Part shown: in pieces, positions 23,458 to 33,939 of the stretch
Layout of the letters: the number at the start of each line of letters is the position of its first letter
Position numbering within the stretch: the stretch's first letter is position 1
Assembly: GCA_005408345.1 (NCBI GenBank)
Contig: SEMN01000894.1
Location: 1-64,000, forward strand
Length of the DNA: 64,000 nucleotides
Direction: 5' to 3'
Source of the DNA: Macquaria australasica
Lineage: Eukaryota; Chordata; Actinopteri; Centrarchiformes; Percichthyidae
Position numbers and translations under genes: made by a program
The notes under the pieces: model-generated
Databases searched by the model: none
The model's input: the letters and a program-made list of their open reading frames with translations, nothing else
Told to the model about the DNA's origin: nothing

Positions 23458-24740
23458 CAATGGATCAATAAATATATCACAGTAGACAATTTTAAATGCC
23501 TATTATACATCATTTTGACTTTATACTTCTTGAAAATGTATCTTTTAAATTCTCTTCTGTCTTAATTAAATTAATTGCTAGAGAAAAACTAATATAGATT
23601 TTATTTTAAATTAATATCTCAGATAAAAACATGCATTCTTTTTTTTGATGTTTGAGGCAGATAAATATATCTTGTTTTAATTATAACACTTTAGTCTTCA
23701 TGTTTTTATTTCTCCTCCTTTATTATGGAGGCTAACTCAGAGCAGCTTCACTAAACTTTTCTTTACACATTTCTGTCATACTGAAATTTAAACAGCTGTT
23801 GTTAATTTATATGTAGAAATTATTCTGAAGATCTCAATTTTGAAGACTAATAATAAGGATTTTGAAGTTTGGAAATAAAAAGGAGGGTATCATTTGCAAA
23901 AAGTCATATAACATGAATTTAATTTGAGGTTTACACAACATGACATTTAAATGAGACAGTTTAACGTCACCAAAAGATTCTGTAACAGCAGTAAGGCTGA
24001 TATTGTATTAAAACAATAAAGACCTATTCATCAAAAAAGCTGTGTCCATGCATATTATTAATGTATAACTGCTGTCATATGTTGCTGTCTTGAGTTAAAA
24101 AACAGGATTCCCTTAATCCTAAGAGACTGAATTTGTCTCAGGGTCAGATCACCAGGATTTTATAATTTTATGAAACGATTTTACAAAGAAATAAAGCTTA
24201 GTGTCCTGCTCTGTACTGAAGTGTGTTGTATTACAGTATATAATTTGTTGAAATTATCTAATCAACAACAAGACATTCAAAGTTTTTGAGTGTAATAAAA
24301 TGTCCAATATGCAAATTATAACAACATGGATTTATTTTGTTTTGTTAAGAGCTGAAATAATTTGATCATTTTCTGCTCGGAGTTTGACAATATAAAATTT
24401 CTGTCTTTTCAAAACAAATATTAAAAGTAAAACTTTTAACATACATTATGTATTTGGAGATAAATGTATTGTTTTATTAATTATATGTTATGATGTTACT
24501 TAGTTTATAATGTTTTAAGAGCTGAAATGATACAACTGCGTTTCTAACTTTGAGCCAACTTATATTTACGTACAAACTGCAGAAAAAATACTCCTCAAAG
24601 TATATTTAACAGAAATATTTAAAAGGTTTTCATGCTGAAAGTGTTATTGTGGTCTACTGTAAAAAAGTGTGTTAATGAAACCTCTAGTGTTTTAATTTCT
24701 TTGCAGCTGTTCATTCAGATCAGTTCCTCTCCAGCTGAGG
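23458..24740. other. Spacer, start of a duplicated block (copy at 42966-43822)
   Basis: AT-rich, no gene. It is nearly identical to 42966-43822, except that about 430 bp (roughly 23673-24101) are absent from the second copy. A perfect ATGCAAAT octamer at 24309-24316 is of unknown relevance. Confidence 0.55.
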
Positions 24741-24742
24741 GA

Positions 24743-24770
24743 GGTTTTTGTACGACGTTGTATCACTGTG
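24743..24770 (-). other. 12-RSS of psiV-a
   Basis: Nonamer 24743-24751, 12-bp spacer, heptamer 24764-24770, all canonical despite the broken V segment. Confidence 0.85.
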
Positions 24771-25338
24771 TGAACGGGAAGCTGTTACACTGTTGACAAT
24801 AATAATCTCCTGCATCTTCAGTCTGGACTCCACTGATGGTCAGAGTGAAGTCAGTTCCAGACCCACTTCCACTAAAACGATCTGAAACTCCAGGCTAACG
24901 GTTTGTAGAATAATAAACCAAGAGTTTGGGAGATTCTCCAGGTTTCTGAAGGTACCAGTTGAGGCACGTACCAACACTTGAACTGGCTTTACATCTGATA
25001 GAGACAGTCTGTCCTGGAACAACAGACTGAGATCCAGGAGACTGAGTCAGGATTATTTGTCCTGATGAACCTGGAAAACATGAAAAAGAGGAGAAGGGTT
25101 ATTGAGACAAATCCAGTTTGGAGAAAGATGATCAACATCCAAACAGAAGAGTCTCATTTCTTTAACATGGAGAAGAGATGGAAGAAGGTCAATGCTGCTT
25201 GTTTCAGTGTTTCTCCATCACAGCAGAACATCATTGTGGTGAACCTGGTTGCATCCTGAAGCAAAGCTTTCAGAAGAGAGTCTCACCCTGAACAAGGAGC
25301 CCCAGGGTGGCCAGCAGGAGAATCAGTGACATCAACAT
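24771..25338 (-). pseudogene. psiV-a: second-family kappa-like V pseudogene (leader 25287-25338, V exon 24771-25070)
   Basis: Leader encodes MLMSLILLLATLGLLVQ. The V exon begins SSGQIILTQSPGSQSVVPG, a classic kappa-type framework, with SIRCKASSSVGTCLNWYLQ, GSGSGTDFTLTISGVQ and GDYYCQQCNSFPF. One in-frame TAG follows CDR2 (YYSTNR-stop-PGVSDRF). In psiV-c the same place reads CGT CAG TCT, so CAG became TAG and the next codon changed from TCT to CCT. Splice sites and RSS look intact, so the stop is the only clear lesion. An octamer variant (ATGCAAAC, 25433-25440) lies about 95 bp upstream of the ATG. Confidence 0.88.
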
Positions 25339-25439
25339 TGTGCTGCCAGCGTGTCAGTGGCTCTGAAAGGCCTGGACAGCCACTGATCAACACTGGCCTC
25401 TTAACGGCTGGGAGCAGAGAGGCAGGACACATATGCAAA

Positions 25440-26185
25440 CACACAGAGTCAGTGAACTGTAGCTGTCCTCAACATATCATGATGTTTCCCCTCAGAGCTG
25501 AGAGAACAGACTGTTTAAATCATTCATGATGGGGTGAGATTGGATGGTGAAAAGCTGTGAGTGAGAGCTTAAATTAATTTCTACATCTCAATTAGAGTGG
25601 TGTTGATTGGCGTATTAAACCAAACGAGTTTTATTTGTTAGCCATATTGCATTTTGTGGTATTTCTCTTTTGTTGCATGTAAAATGAGTGGTGTGGAGAG
25701 AAACAATGCAAAACAAGGAAGGCCCAAATCCACAGAGTCTTTAAGGCTTTGGAAAGCACAGAATTAAATCTTATTAAACATAATTACAGAAAGTGCACTC
25801 AGTGTGGGGTGACAGGTGTCATGGCTTAAATACATTTGATTCTTGGAAAGATATTAAGTTCAAATGCAAATCTTCTGCCTGACAGAGATAAGGGCAAGTG
25901 ATTCCATCTTTACAGACTACTTATTTATCTTCGGAATGGCAAAATATATTTCAATTTAACTTTGTGTTGATATATAGACTCAAATGCTTGCAGAATATTT
26001 TTCTCTGCTTCATATATTGATGAGATTATGGACTGAAAGAAGAAGAGAGAAGAGAAGAAGGTACTGTAATGTGCATAGATTGTCATCTGCAAACAAGCTG
26101 AATTTATGGCAATGTGACTGTGAGCAGATGCTTGAAAACATTTGTGTATTTCTGAATATAAGCATCCAAGATTTTAATTTAAAAA
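25440..26185. other. Spacer between psiV-a and V2
   Basis: AT-rich, duplicated at about 44522-45268. It holds a perfect octamer ATGCAAAT at 25864-25871 without an adjacent V gene. No coding sequence is supported. Confidence 0.45.
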
Positions 26186-26295
26186 ATGTGTATGTGTGTG
26201 TGTGTGTGTGTGTGTCCTCAGTGAAGTGTATCAGTCTCTGCAGTAGCTTCCAGCTGCAGCAGTCAGTTCAGTTTCTGTTCAGTCTGACTGAGGGA

Positions 26296-26323
26296 GGTTT
26301 TTGTACGACGCTTTTTCACTGTG
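26296..26323 (-). other. 12-RSS of IgL V2
   Basis: Nonamer 26296-26304, 12-bp spacer, heptamer 26317-26323. Confidence 0.9.
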
Positions 26324-26805
26324 TGAACAACCACTGACTGTTGATATAGTGAAAACTCTGACAGTAGTAAACTGCTGCATCTTCAGTCTGGACTCCACTG
26401 ATGGTCAGAGTGAAGTCAGAGTTTGATCCACTGCCTGTAAAACGATCTGGAATCCCTGATGCTCGCTGAGTAGCAGCATAAATGAGCAGTTTGGGAGTTT
26501 CTCCATCTCTCTGTTGGTACCAGGCTAAACAGTAAGCACTGCTACAGGTTGGAACATTCTGACTGGTCCTACAGCTGATGGAGACGGAGGCTCCCAGAGC
26601 AGAGCTCACTGCTCCAGGCTGAGTCACTGTGACCTGGCCTCTGGACTCTGAGGAGACAGAGACAAAAACATAAAGCAGCGTCATGGTTTGTCGGCTTCAT
26701 TTCAGAGGGACGGATGTTCATAGAGGAGAGGAGTTTGATTCTCTGGACTTTACCTGTGAAGCAGCAGCAGAGGAGAGTCCAGATGAGGACGGAGGTCAAA
26801 GTCAT
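26324..26805 (-). CDS. IgL V2, intact, with two extra cysteines in CDR1 (leader 26754-26805, V exon 26324-26647)
   Basis: Same leader and frameworks as V1. CDR1 reads QNVPTCSSAYC, adding a Cys-x4-Cys pair to the two framework cysteines. CDR2 is AATQRAS and germline CDR3 QSFHYINSQWLF. No stops; splice sites are conserved. The nearest relative is V8 at 48625, in the duplicated block, which has the same CDR1. The extra pair could close a disulfide loop in CDR1; this is inference from spacing. Confidence 0.92.
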
Positions 26806-26885
26806 GTTTTTGATGAGGAGGATTTCTGTGGCTTCTGTTGTGATGAAGGACAGCTGTCAGTCATCCAGTGTTCAACTCTCAGGAC

Positions 26886-26941
26886 TATAAACTCTCCCAG
26901 AGCACTGGAGCATGGTGCTGCTGATGCAAAGTGATGCAAAG
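26886..26941 (-). promoter_or_regulatory. V2 promoter with doubled octamer-like box
   Basis: TTTATA at 26886-26891 (minus) and CTTTGCAT at 26924-26931. A second CTTTGCAT lies at 26934-26941, formed by the direct repeat GATGCAAAGTGATGCAAAG. Upstream flank then differs from V1. Confidence 0.55.
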
Positions 26942-26944
26942 AGT

Positions 26945-28013
26945 CTCTCTCTCTTTCATTACACGTCTGTTTTTCTTAACCATTCATTTCAACTTAGAAA
27001 CACTAGTTAGAATAAGGCATGAAGCCACAAGAGTAAAAACACTAACCTTTTTTTTAAACTTACTTTGTCATACTTTAATGACTGGTGAAAATGGTCTTCA
27101 CAGTTGTTGCAGGATTGTCTGGTATTAGTGACCCTTGGTAACAATATCCATAATGGTTAAAGCATTTTAGTACAAAACCATCCATTTATCTCATATCCCT
27201 GAAGAAGTCGCCAAAGTTGATGCTTGACATTAAAAACCATTTCACCACAAGATTCATTCAGTAGCTGTTCTGCAGCTTTAGGTCAAATTACATGATCTTC
27301 CTCAGGAGATGGAGTTCACCCAGTTGTCGTGGAATATTAAATCTTTTAAGCCAACATGGACAGAAAGTACCAAAAATGCTCAAAGGGATGGGAATTTGAA
27401 AATCTACATTTCAGTGACAACTGGGCAACTTCATCTGCTGAAGAAGATAATGTGATATGATTGAAAGCTCCACAACAACTATTGGATGGACGTTGTGCAG
27501 AGATTATTTTGCTATTTCCGAGGTCAAGAATTAACTTTTAAACTCAATGATTTTGTTGAGTTTTTGTGTTGCATGTAAGAGAAAATGTGTTTTTTCATAT
27601 ACTTTATATAGATGCAGTTATAGTTATATATATGTAGCTCTAATTACATCAAGTAGGTCACTCAATGTATATTGTTATCATTCTAGTTAGTGTTTCCTTT
27701 ATTTTGATGAGGTAAGTTTATATATTTAAAAAAAAAGTTTTCTGATATAGCTAACTGGATATAGTTGAAATATCTGTGATCCAGTATGAAGCTGAGGTCA
27801 AAGGTCATAACAACGTTTTTTTGTTAAAAAGCATTTTTGAAGTCCTATATAAAATGTTCTACTTCCTGACTTACTGACTAAAGGAAGATGCCAGGGGGTT
27901 CAATGCAAAGTGCAAGACCAGTGGAAGTAAAGAAATTTCATATTTAAAAACTCTTTTAATATGTCAGTAAATGTGTTGTTGCAGATAGAGGGGGTGAGAA
28001 ATAGCCATCTAAC

Positions 28014-28015
<2 letters not shown>
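26945..28015. other. Spacer between V2 and V3 (duplicated at about 49247-50315)
   Basis: Nearly identical to the second copy, indicating recent duplication. Parts recur at 31680-32240, 41000-41590 and 54260-54800. No gene seen. Confidence 0.5.

Positions 28016-28017
<2 letters not shown>

Positions 28018-28063
<46 letters not shown>
28018..28063. repeat. (GT)n microsatellite 3' of V3
   Basis: About 23 units, located roughly 80 bp beyond the V3 nonamer. Confidence 0.9.
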
Positions 28064-28066
<3 letters not shown>

Positions 28067-28144
28067 TCAGTGAAGTGTATCAGTCTCTGCAGTAGCTTCC
28101 AGCTGCAGCAGTCAGTTCAGTTTCTGTTCAGTCTGACTGAGGGA

Positions 28145-28172
28145 GGTTTTTGTACGACGCTTTTTCACTGTG
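28145..28172 (-). other. 12-RSS of IgL V3
   Basis: Nonamer 28145-28153, 12-bp spacer, heptamer 28166-28172. Confidence 0.9.
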
Positions 28173-28646
28173 TGAACAACCACTGACTGTTGATAATGTG
28201 AAAACTCTGACAGTAGTAAACTGCTGCATCTTCAGTCTGGACTCCACTGATGGTCAGAGTGAAGTCAGAGTTTGATCCACTGCCTGTAAAACGATCTGGA
28301 ATCCCTGATGCTCGAGTGCTAGCACGGTAAATGAGGAGTTTAGGAGTTTCTCCATCTCTCTGTTGGTACCAGGCTAAAAAGTCAGAATTATAAACATTCT
28401 GACTGGTCCTACATGTGACTTTGACGGAGGCTCCCAGAGCAGAGCTCACTGCTCCAGGCTGAGTCACTGTGACCTGGCCTCTGGACTCTGAGGAGACAGA
28501 GACAAAAACATAAAGCAGCGTCATGGTTTTGTCGGCTTCATTTCAGAGGGACGGATGTTCATAGAGGAGAGGAGTTTGATTCTCTGGACTTTACCTGTGA
28601 AGCAGCAGCAGAGGAGAGTCCAGATGAGGACGGAGGTCAAAGTCAT
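28173..28646 (-). CDS. IgL V3, intact, short-CDR1 type (leader 28595-28646, V exon 28173-28487)
   Basis: Belongs to the subgroup with FR1 ending SVKVTCRTSQNV instead of SVSISC. CDR1 is three residues shorter (YNSDF). CDR2 is RASTRAS and CDR3 QSFHIINSQWLF. Conserved Cys, Trp and YYC are present; no stops. It is the V closest to J-C cassette 1, with its coding end about 1 kb from the first J RSS. Confidence 0.92.
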
Positions 28647-28726
28647 GTTTTTGATGAGGAGGATTTCTGTGGCTTCTGTTGTGATGAAGGACAGCTGTCA
28701 GTCATCCAGTGTTCAACTCTCAGGAC

Positions 28727-28772
28727 TATAAACTCTCCCAGAGCACTGGAGCATGGTGCTGCTGATGCAAAG
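28727..28772 (-). promoter_or_regulatory. V3 promoter
   Basis: TTTATA at 28727-28732 and octamer-like CTTTGCAT at 28765-28772 on the minus strand, spaced as in V1. Confidence 0.6.
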
Positions 28773-29141
28773 TGGCTCTCTATGGAAATGCTCTGACTGA
28801 CTCCAACAGGGACTTGGATTACTCTGATGATGCTGTTCATCAATGGATCAATAAATATATTTAGTCATTTTTAAAAACCTATTTTACATGATTTTGACTT
28901 CATGCTTCTTGAAAATTTTTCTTTTAAATTCTCTTCTGACTTATTTAAATTTATTGGCAAAGAAAATTGAGCATAGATTTTTATTTTAAATGAATATATC
29001 AAATAAAAACATGCATTCTGTAAATCTGTGACACTGTTATTTTCACATTTCATATCAGTTGACAAAATGTTACAATCAGAGACGCATTTTGGTGAGTTTG
29101 TTTGTGTCAAAGTCAGAGAGCCGTGTCTCTCTACAGTGAGA

Positions 29142-29180
29142 GGTTTTTGTACGGCGGCTCAATGAGTTTGTATCACTGTG
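29142..29180 (+). other. 23-RSS of J1, cassette 1
   Basis: Nonamer GGTTTTTGT 29142-29150, 23-bp spacer, heptamer CACTGTG 29174-29180 directly 5' of J. It pairs with the 12-RSS of the V genes under the 12/23 rule. Confidence 0.92.
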
Positions 29181-29218
29181 GTGGACTTTTGGTGGAGGAA
29201 CCAGACTGGATGTTGGAA
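29181..29218 (+). CDS. IgL J1, cassette 1
   Basis: 38 nt encoding WTFGGGTRLDVG plus one base; donor A/GTAAGT. The FGGGT motif is canonical. Opposite orientation to V. Confidence 0.93.
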
Positions 29219-29521
29219 GTAAGTTAAACCATTAAAAGTTTTATTATTTCAGGAGCTATTTTTATTTTCTTTATATTCAGCAGTCTAAGAAAAATAGTTG
29301 CTTTTCCATTTTCATGTTTACGTTTTTCCACGAATATTTTGAACTAAGAGAAAAAGTTCACTTCAATAATAGAAATTCAAAAACTTATTATAATAAATAT
29401 AAAACATTAATCCCCAGGATAAATCCTTATTTCCAACTTTAAAGGTAAAGTTGAATCTTGAGGGCTTGTAGGTTTAGTTCAGTCTGACAAAGTCAGAGAG
29501 CCGTGTCTCTCTACAGTGAGA

Positions 29522-29560
29522 GGTTTTTGTACGGCGGCTCAATGAGTTTGTATCACTGTG
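29522..29560 (+). other. 23-RSS of J2, cassette 1
   Basis: Nonamer 29522-29530, 23-bp spacer identical to that of J1, heptamer 29554-29560. Confidence 0.92.
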
Positions 29561-29598
29561 GAACACGTTCGGTGGAGGAACCAGACTGGATGTTGGAA
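29561..29598 (+). CDS. IgL J2, cassette 1
   Basis: 38 nt encoding NTFGGGTRLDVG, donor A/GTAAGT. It arose with J1 by local duplication, since the flanks (GAGAGCCGTGTCTCTCTACAG...) match. Confidence 0.92.
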
Positions 29599-30269
29599 GT
29601 AAGTTTCTGCACAAATACTAAAAACAATATTGTAAAGTAATGTTTTAAATTCAGTTTTTTGATGTTTGGGGCAGATAAATATATGTTGTTTTAATTCTAA
29701 CACTTTAGTCTTCATGTTTTTATTTCTCCTCCTTTATCATGGAGGCTAACTTAGAGCAGCTTCACTAAACTTTTCTTTACACATTTCTGTCATACTAAAA
29801 TTTAATCAGCTTGACGTGTAGAAAACATGAAACTTTACTTTGAATGTTTGCTAAGACTAGTTTTAATTTTCCACCACAAAAATAATTTCTGTTACTATGA
29901 ATTAAAATGTACTTTGTTCATGTAGAATTGAACAGAGTGAAGATAAAACTGTGTCTCAGAAAATATGCAAAATCTCTGATCTTTTTATTGTCATTTATTG
30001 TTTCAAATTATGTTTGAAATCTTTTAAACGGTTTACTGTAAGATGATCGAAATCTACATGAAGAACATTTGATTGTCGTCAGTTCTTTTTCTGTATTTGT
30101 TTATGTTTCCACTAAATACTTTAAACTAATGTATAGCTTCGTTTTTGCAGGGATAGTTTTAAAATTCAGCCAAATCTGCTCCTTTTCTTTCCAGTGTAGT
30201 TTGATATATTTCAGGTCGTTCTGTTTGATGATTCTCTCTGTGCTGATGTGCATGAGAGGCTTCTTAAAG

Positions 30270-30279
30270 GGAAGTGAAA
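30270..30279 (+). promoter_or_regulatory. ETS-IRF composite-like motif in J-C intron 1
   Basis: GGAAGTGAAA fits GGAANNGAAA, the PU.1/IRF4 composite element known from mammalian light-chain enhancers. An E-box CAGCTG lies at 30393-30398 and a RUNX-like TGTGGT follows. Function is inferred. Confidence 0.45.
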
Positions 30280-30436
30280 CAATGTGTGAGTGAGTGACTG
30301 GTGGAGCAGAAAAACCATCTGACAGAAACTCCTTAAAGGAGAAAATCAACTCTCACACAGTAAAGGTGTCCAAGTGTCTGGTGGTTGATTGACAGCTGTG
30401 TGGTCCCTGTCCTCTAAGCTGATTGGTGTCTCCTAG

Positions 30437-30774
30437 GTGATGTCCGCCCCACCCTGACGGTGCTGCCCCCCTCCAGAGAGGAGCTGCAGCAGGGGAAGGC
30501 CACGCTCATGTGCCTGGCCAACAAGGGCTCCCCCTCAGACTGGAGTCTGGCCTGGAAGGTGGACGGCAGCAGCAGCAGCAGCAGCAGCATCAGCTGGGAG
30601 GAGAGCAGGAGCCCCGGGGTGCTGGAGAAGGATGGCCGCTACAGCTGGAGCAGCACCCTGAGGCTCCCTGCAGACCAGTGGGGGAAGGTGGGCTCTGTGA
30701 CCTGTGAGGCCACCCAGGGCTCCCAGACTCCGCTCTCAGAGACACTGAGGAGAGACCAGTGTCCCCAGTCCTGA
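30437..30774 (+). CDS. IgL constant exon C1, with Ser at a normally Phe position
   Basis: Acceptor TCCTAG/GTGATG; the first two bases complete the Ser codon begun by J, giving SDVRPTLTVLPPSREELQ. It is a single C1-set Ig domain: Cys in ATLMCLANKG, Trp in SLAWKVDG, Cys in VTCEAT, and a C-terminal DQCPQS whose Cys probably pairs with the heavy chain. The codon after CLANKG is TCC (Ser), whereas cassettes 2 and 3 have TTC (Phe), a position where CL domains nearly always keep Phe. A run of seven AGC codons gives DGSSSSSSSIS between strands C and D. Stop TGA at 30772. Confidence 0.93.
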
Positions 30775-30917
30775 CCTGACTCACTGGGACTCTGCTACTG
30801 GTTTTACTCTGCTACTGCTCTCAGTCTGCACTCTCTCTGTCTGGTTCTCTCTTTCTCTCATGACATGTTTCAACATTAACGTGTTCTTGCTTGTTGATGG
30901 TTTCAACATTTTAAAAC

Positions 30918-30923
30918 AATAAA
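30918..30923 (+). terminator. Polyadenylation signal, cassette 1
   Basis: AATAAA 144 nt after the stop codon. Confidence 0.7.
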
Positions 30924-30999
30924 GATTTTATCATGTATATTATCAAAGTGACATGTCTTTGGACTTCCTTTCTTTGATATATATTATACATTAGGCAAC

Positions 31000-32430
31000 A
31001 TTAGTCAGATTAATGCACAAAGTCACACCAGTAACAAATTCATTTTTCCCAAATTGCTTTATAACAATACACATGTTAAGTCCATTTTAATGGTAAATCA
31101 CAAAGTTCTCTGTTATTACTAATGTCTCCCCTTGAAGAAGATCCATGTGTTCTGTTCATGTGTTGTTGATTTGTATTTAGAAATTATTCTGAAGATTTGA
31201 ATTAAAAGTCTAAATCATAATAAGGATTTTAAGGATTAGAAATCAATAGGATGGTATCAGCTGCATAAAGTGATAACATGAATCTAATTCATTTTACACC
31301 AAATAAAACTTAAATGAGACAGTTTAACTTCACCAAAACTCTTTGTAACAGCAGTAACACTGATATTGTATTAAAATAAAAAATATATTTTCATCAAATC
31401 AGCTGTATCCTATGTTGCTGTATTAATTTTTAACAGTGAATCAATTTAATCCTAAGAGACTGAGTGTGTCTCAGGGTCAGATCGCCAGGATTTTATAATT
31501 TTATGAAAAGATTTTTACAAAGAAATAATGATCAGTGTCCTACTCTTTAATCAACTGAAGTGTATTATATCATTTGTCGAGATTATCTAGTTAACAACAA
31601 GACACTTAAAGTGTTTGAGTGTAATAAAACTCATTAAAGATAGTATGCAATTTATATTGACTTAACAGTTGAGACTGAAAGTTGATGCTTGACAGTAAAA
31701 AACATTTCACTACAAGGTCCATTCAGTAGCTGTTCTGGAGCTTTAGATCAAATTACATGATCTTCCTCAGCAGATGGAGTTCACCCAGTTGTTGTGGAAT
31801 ATTTAATCTTTTAAGCCAACAATGCTCAGAGAAACAGGAATTTGAAAATCTACATTTCAATGACAACTGGTTCACTGCATCTACTGAGGAAGATCATGTG
31901 ATATGACAGAAAGCTCCACAACAGTTACTGGGTGGACATTATGCAGAGATTGTTTTGCTATTTCCGAGGTCAAGAATGAACTTTTAATCTCAATGATTTC
32001 GTTGACTTTTTGTGTTGTATGTAAGAGAGAATGTGTTTTTTCCATATATTTTATATAGATGCAGTTATAGTTATAGAGATCTAATTATATCAAGTAGGTC
32101 ACTTACGTATATTGTTATCATTCCAATTAGTTTTTGTTTTAGTTAGATAAGTTTATAAATTTAAACAAAAGATTTCTGATATAGCTAACTGGATATTGCT
32201 GAAATAGCTGTGATCCAGTATGAAGCAGCTAAGGTCGGCTCCTTTCTCTCCATTTGCAAATCAGAAAAGAACATGGGATTATAATGAGATATGAATGGAT
32301 GGTGAGAAGCTGTGATGGAGAAAGTAGTTTGATTTCCAGCAAGATAATTTTTTGTCACAGAACTTGTTTTTATACGTGTTCATTGGTCGTTAAAGCAACA
32401 ATGGTGAAATGTTAAATCTGCTGGATGAAG
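31000..32430. other. Spacer after cassette 1
   Basis: AT-rich, collinear in parts with the spacers after cassettes 2 and 3. Here GACAGTTTAACTTCACC (about 31317) is the uninterrupted site of the insertion seen at 40070-40845. No gene seen. Confidence 0.5.
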
Positions 32431-32436
32431 TTGTTT

Positions 32437-32851
32437 CAATTCAGTTTTATTTATATAGCGCCATATCGTAACAAAGTTATCTCAGAGCACTTTTTCATAT
32501 AGAGCAGGTCTAGACCGACTCTTTATATTTACAGAGACCCAACAGTTCCCACCATGAGCAGCACTAGGCGACAGTGGCAAGGAAAACTCCCTTTAACAGG
32601 TAGAAACCTCGAGCAGAACCAGAACCAGGCTCTGGGTGGGCGGTCATCTGCCTCGGAAGAGAACATACAGCACCACAATACAGTTCCACATAGAGATGTA
32701 AAGTAGTAGTTGTGGTAATGGTATTGATGTTAATATTAATAGAAATAATACTAATCACAATATAATAATAGTAATACTAATAATAAGAGCAATAACAGTA
32801 ATAGCAGCAGTGGGTGTAGAGCAGGAACACGGGGGCAGCAGGTGGCTGCAA
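32437..32851 (-). mobile_element. L2-like LINE 3' UTR fragment, reverse orientation
   Basis: Reverse complement of the 3' end at 10110-10555: TTTATTTATATAGCGCCATA ... GGAAAACTCCCTTTAACAGG ... ACGGGGGCAGCAGGTGGCTG. It carries no coding part. Confidence 0.75.
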
Positions 32852-32979
32852 CCATACAAACATTGTATGTACAATATGTCTGTGTGTGTGTGTGTGTGTC
32901 CTCAGTGAAGTGTATCAGTCTCTGCAGTAGCTTCCAGCTGCAGCAGTCAGTTCAGTTTCTGTTCAGTCTGACTGAGGGA

Positions 32980-33007
32980 GGTTTTTGTACGACGCTTTTT
33001 CACTGTG
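32980..33007 (-). other. 12-RSS of IgL V4
   Basis: Nonamer 32980-32988, 12-bp spacer, heptamer 33001-33007. Confidence 0.9.
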
Positions 33008-33490
33008 TGAACAACCACTGACTGTTGATGCTATGTAGACTCTGACAGTAGTAAACTGCTGCATCTTCAGTCTGGACTCCACTGATGGTCAGAGTGAAGT
33101 CAGAGTTTGATCCACTGCCTGTAAAACGATCTGGAATCCCTGATGCTCGAGTGCTAGCAAGGTAAATGAGGAGTTTAGGAGTTTCTCCATCTCTCTGTTG
33201 GTACCAGGCTAAATAGTGGTATGGGCTACTATAATAAACATTCTGACTGGTCCTACAGCTGATGGAGACGGAGGCTCCCAGAGCAGAGCTCACTGCTCCA
33301 GGCTGAGTCACTGTGACCTGGCCTCTGGACTCTGAGGAGACAGAGACAAAAACATAAAGCAGCGTCATGGTTTTGTCGGCTTCATTTCAGAGGGACGGAT
33401 GTTCATAGAGGAGAGGAGTTTGATTCTCTGGACTTTACCTGTGAAGCAGCAGCAGAGGAGAGTCCAGATGAGGACGGAGGTCAAAGTCAT
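33008..33490 (-). CDS. IgL V4, intact (leader 33439-33490, V exon 33008-33331)
   Basis: SVSISC subgroup. CDR1 YYSSPYHY, CDR2 LASTRAS, germline CDR3 QSLHSINSQWLF. Leader and frameworks as in V1; no stops; conserved splice sites. Together with its upstream flank to about 34.5 kb it is paralogous to V11 and its flank (58395 onward). Confidence 0.92.
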
Positions 33491-33570
33491 GTTTTTGATG
33501 AGGAGGATTTCTGTGGCTTCTGTTGTGATGAAGGACAGCTGTCAGTCATCCAGTGTTCAACTCTCAGGAC

Positions 33571-33616
33571 TATAAACTCTCCCAGAGCACTGGAGCATGG
33601 TGCTGCTGATGCAAAG
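33571..33616 (-). promoter_or_regulatory. V4 promoter
   Basis: TTTATA 33571-33576 and CTTTGCAT 33609-33616 on the minus strand. Confidence 0.6.
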
Positions 33617-33939
33617 TGGCTCTCTATGGAAATGCTCTGACTGACTCCAACAGGGACTTGGATTACTCTGATGATGCTGTTTATCAATGGATCGATCAAT
33701 TTATCAGAGTATTTATTAGGAATGTGTCATTAATATTCATTTTAAATTAACAGAGCAAACACACACCATCGAGGTCTTTTCTGTTTTAGACAAAACATTT
33801 TTAAAACACTTTAAAACAATTTAAACCCCACAGTTTAAATATTAGGTAACATGATAAAAAACAACAACTCATAATTTGTAGTTTACAGACCAAACAAAAT
33901 GCTGTTTTAAGTTTTTATCTTTAGTACTGAAACCTGTCT

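Noticed and set aside
28643..28843. Conserved minus-strand frame upstream of V leaders (also at 33487, 37386, 42770, 45887, 50971, 58865)
   Set aside because: It spans the octamer-like and TATA-like boxes, so most of it is promoter and not transcribed from the V start. Its conservation follows from duplication of the V unit.
30069..30349. Overlapping open frames on both strands inside the J-C intron, repeated in three cassettes
   Set aside because: They lie in an intron, have no recognisable domain, and are conserved only because the cassettes are recent duplicates.
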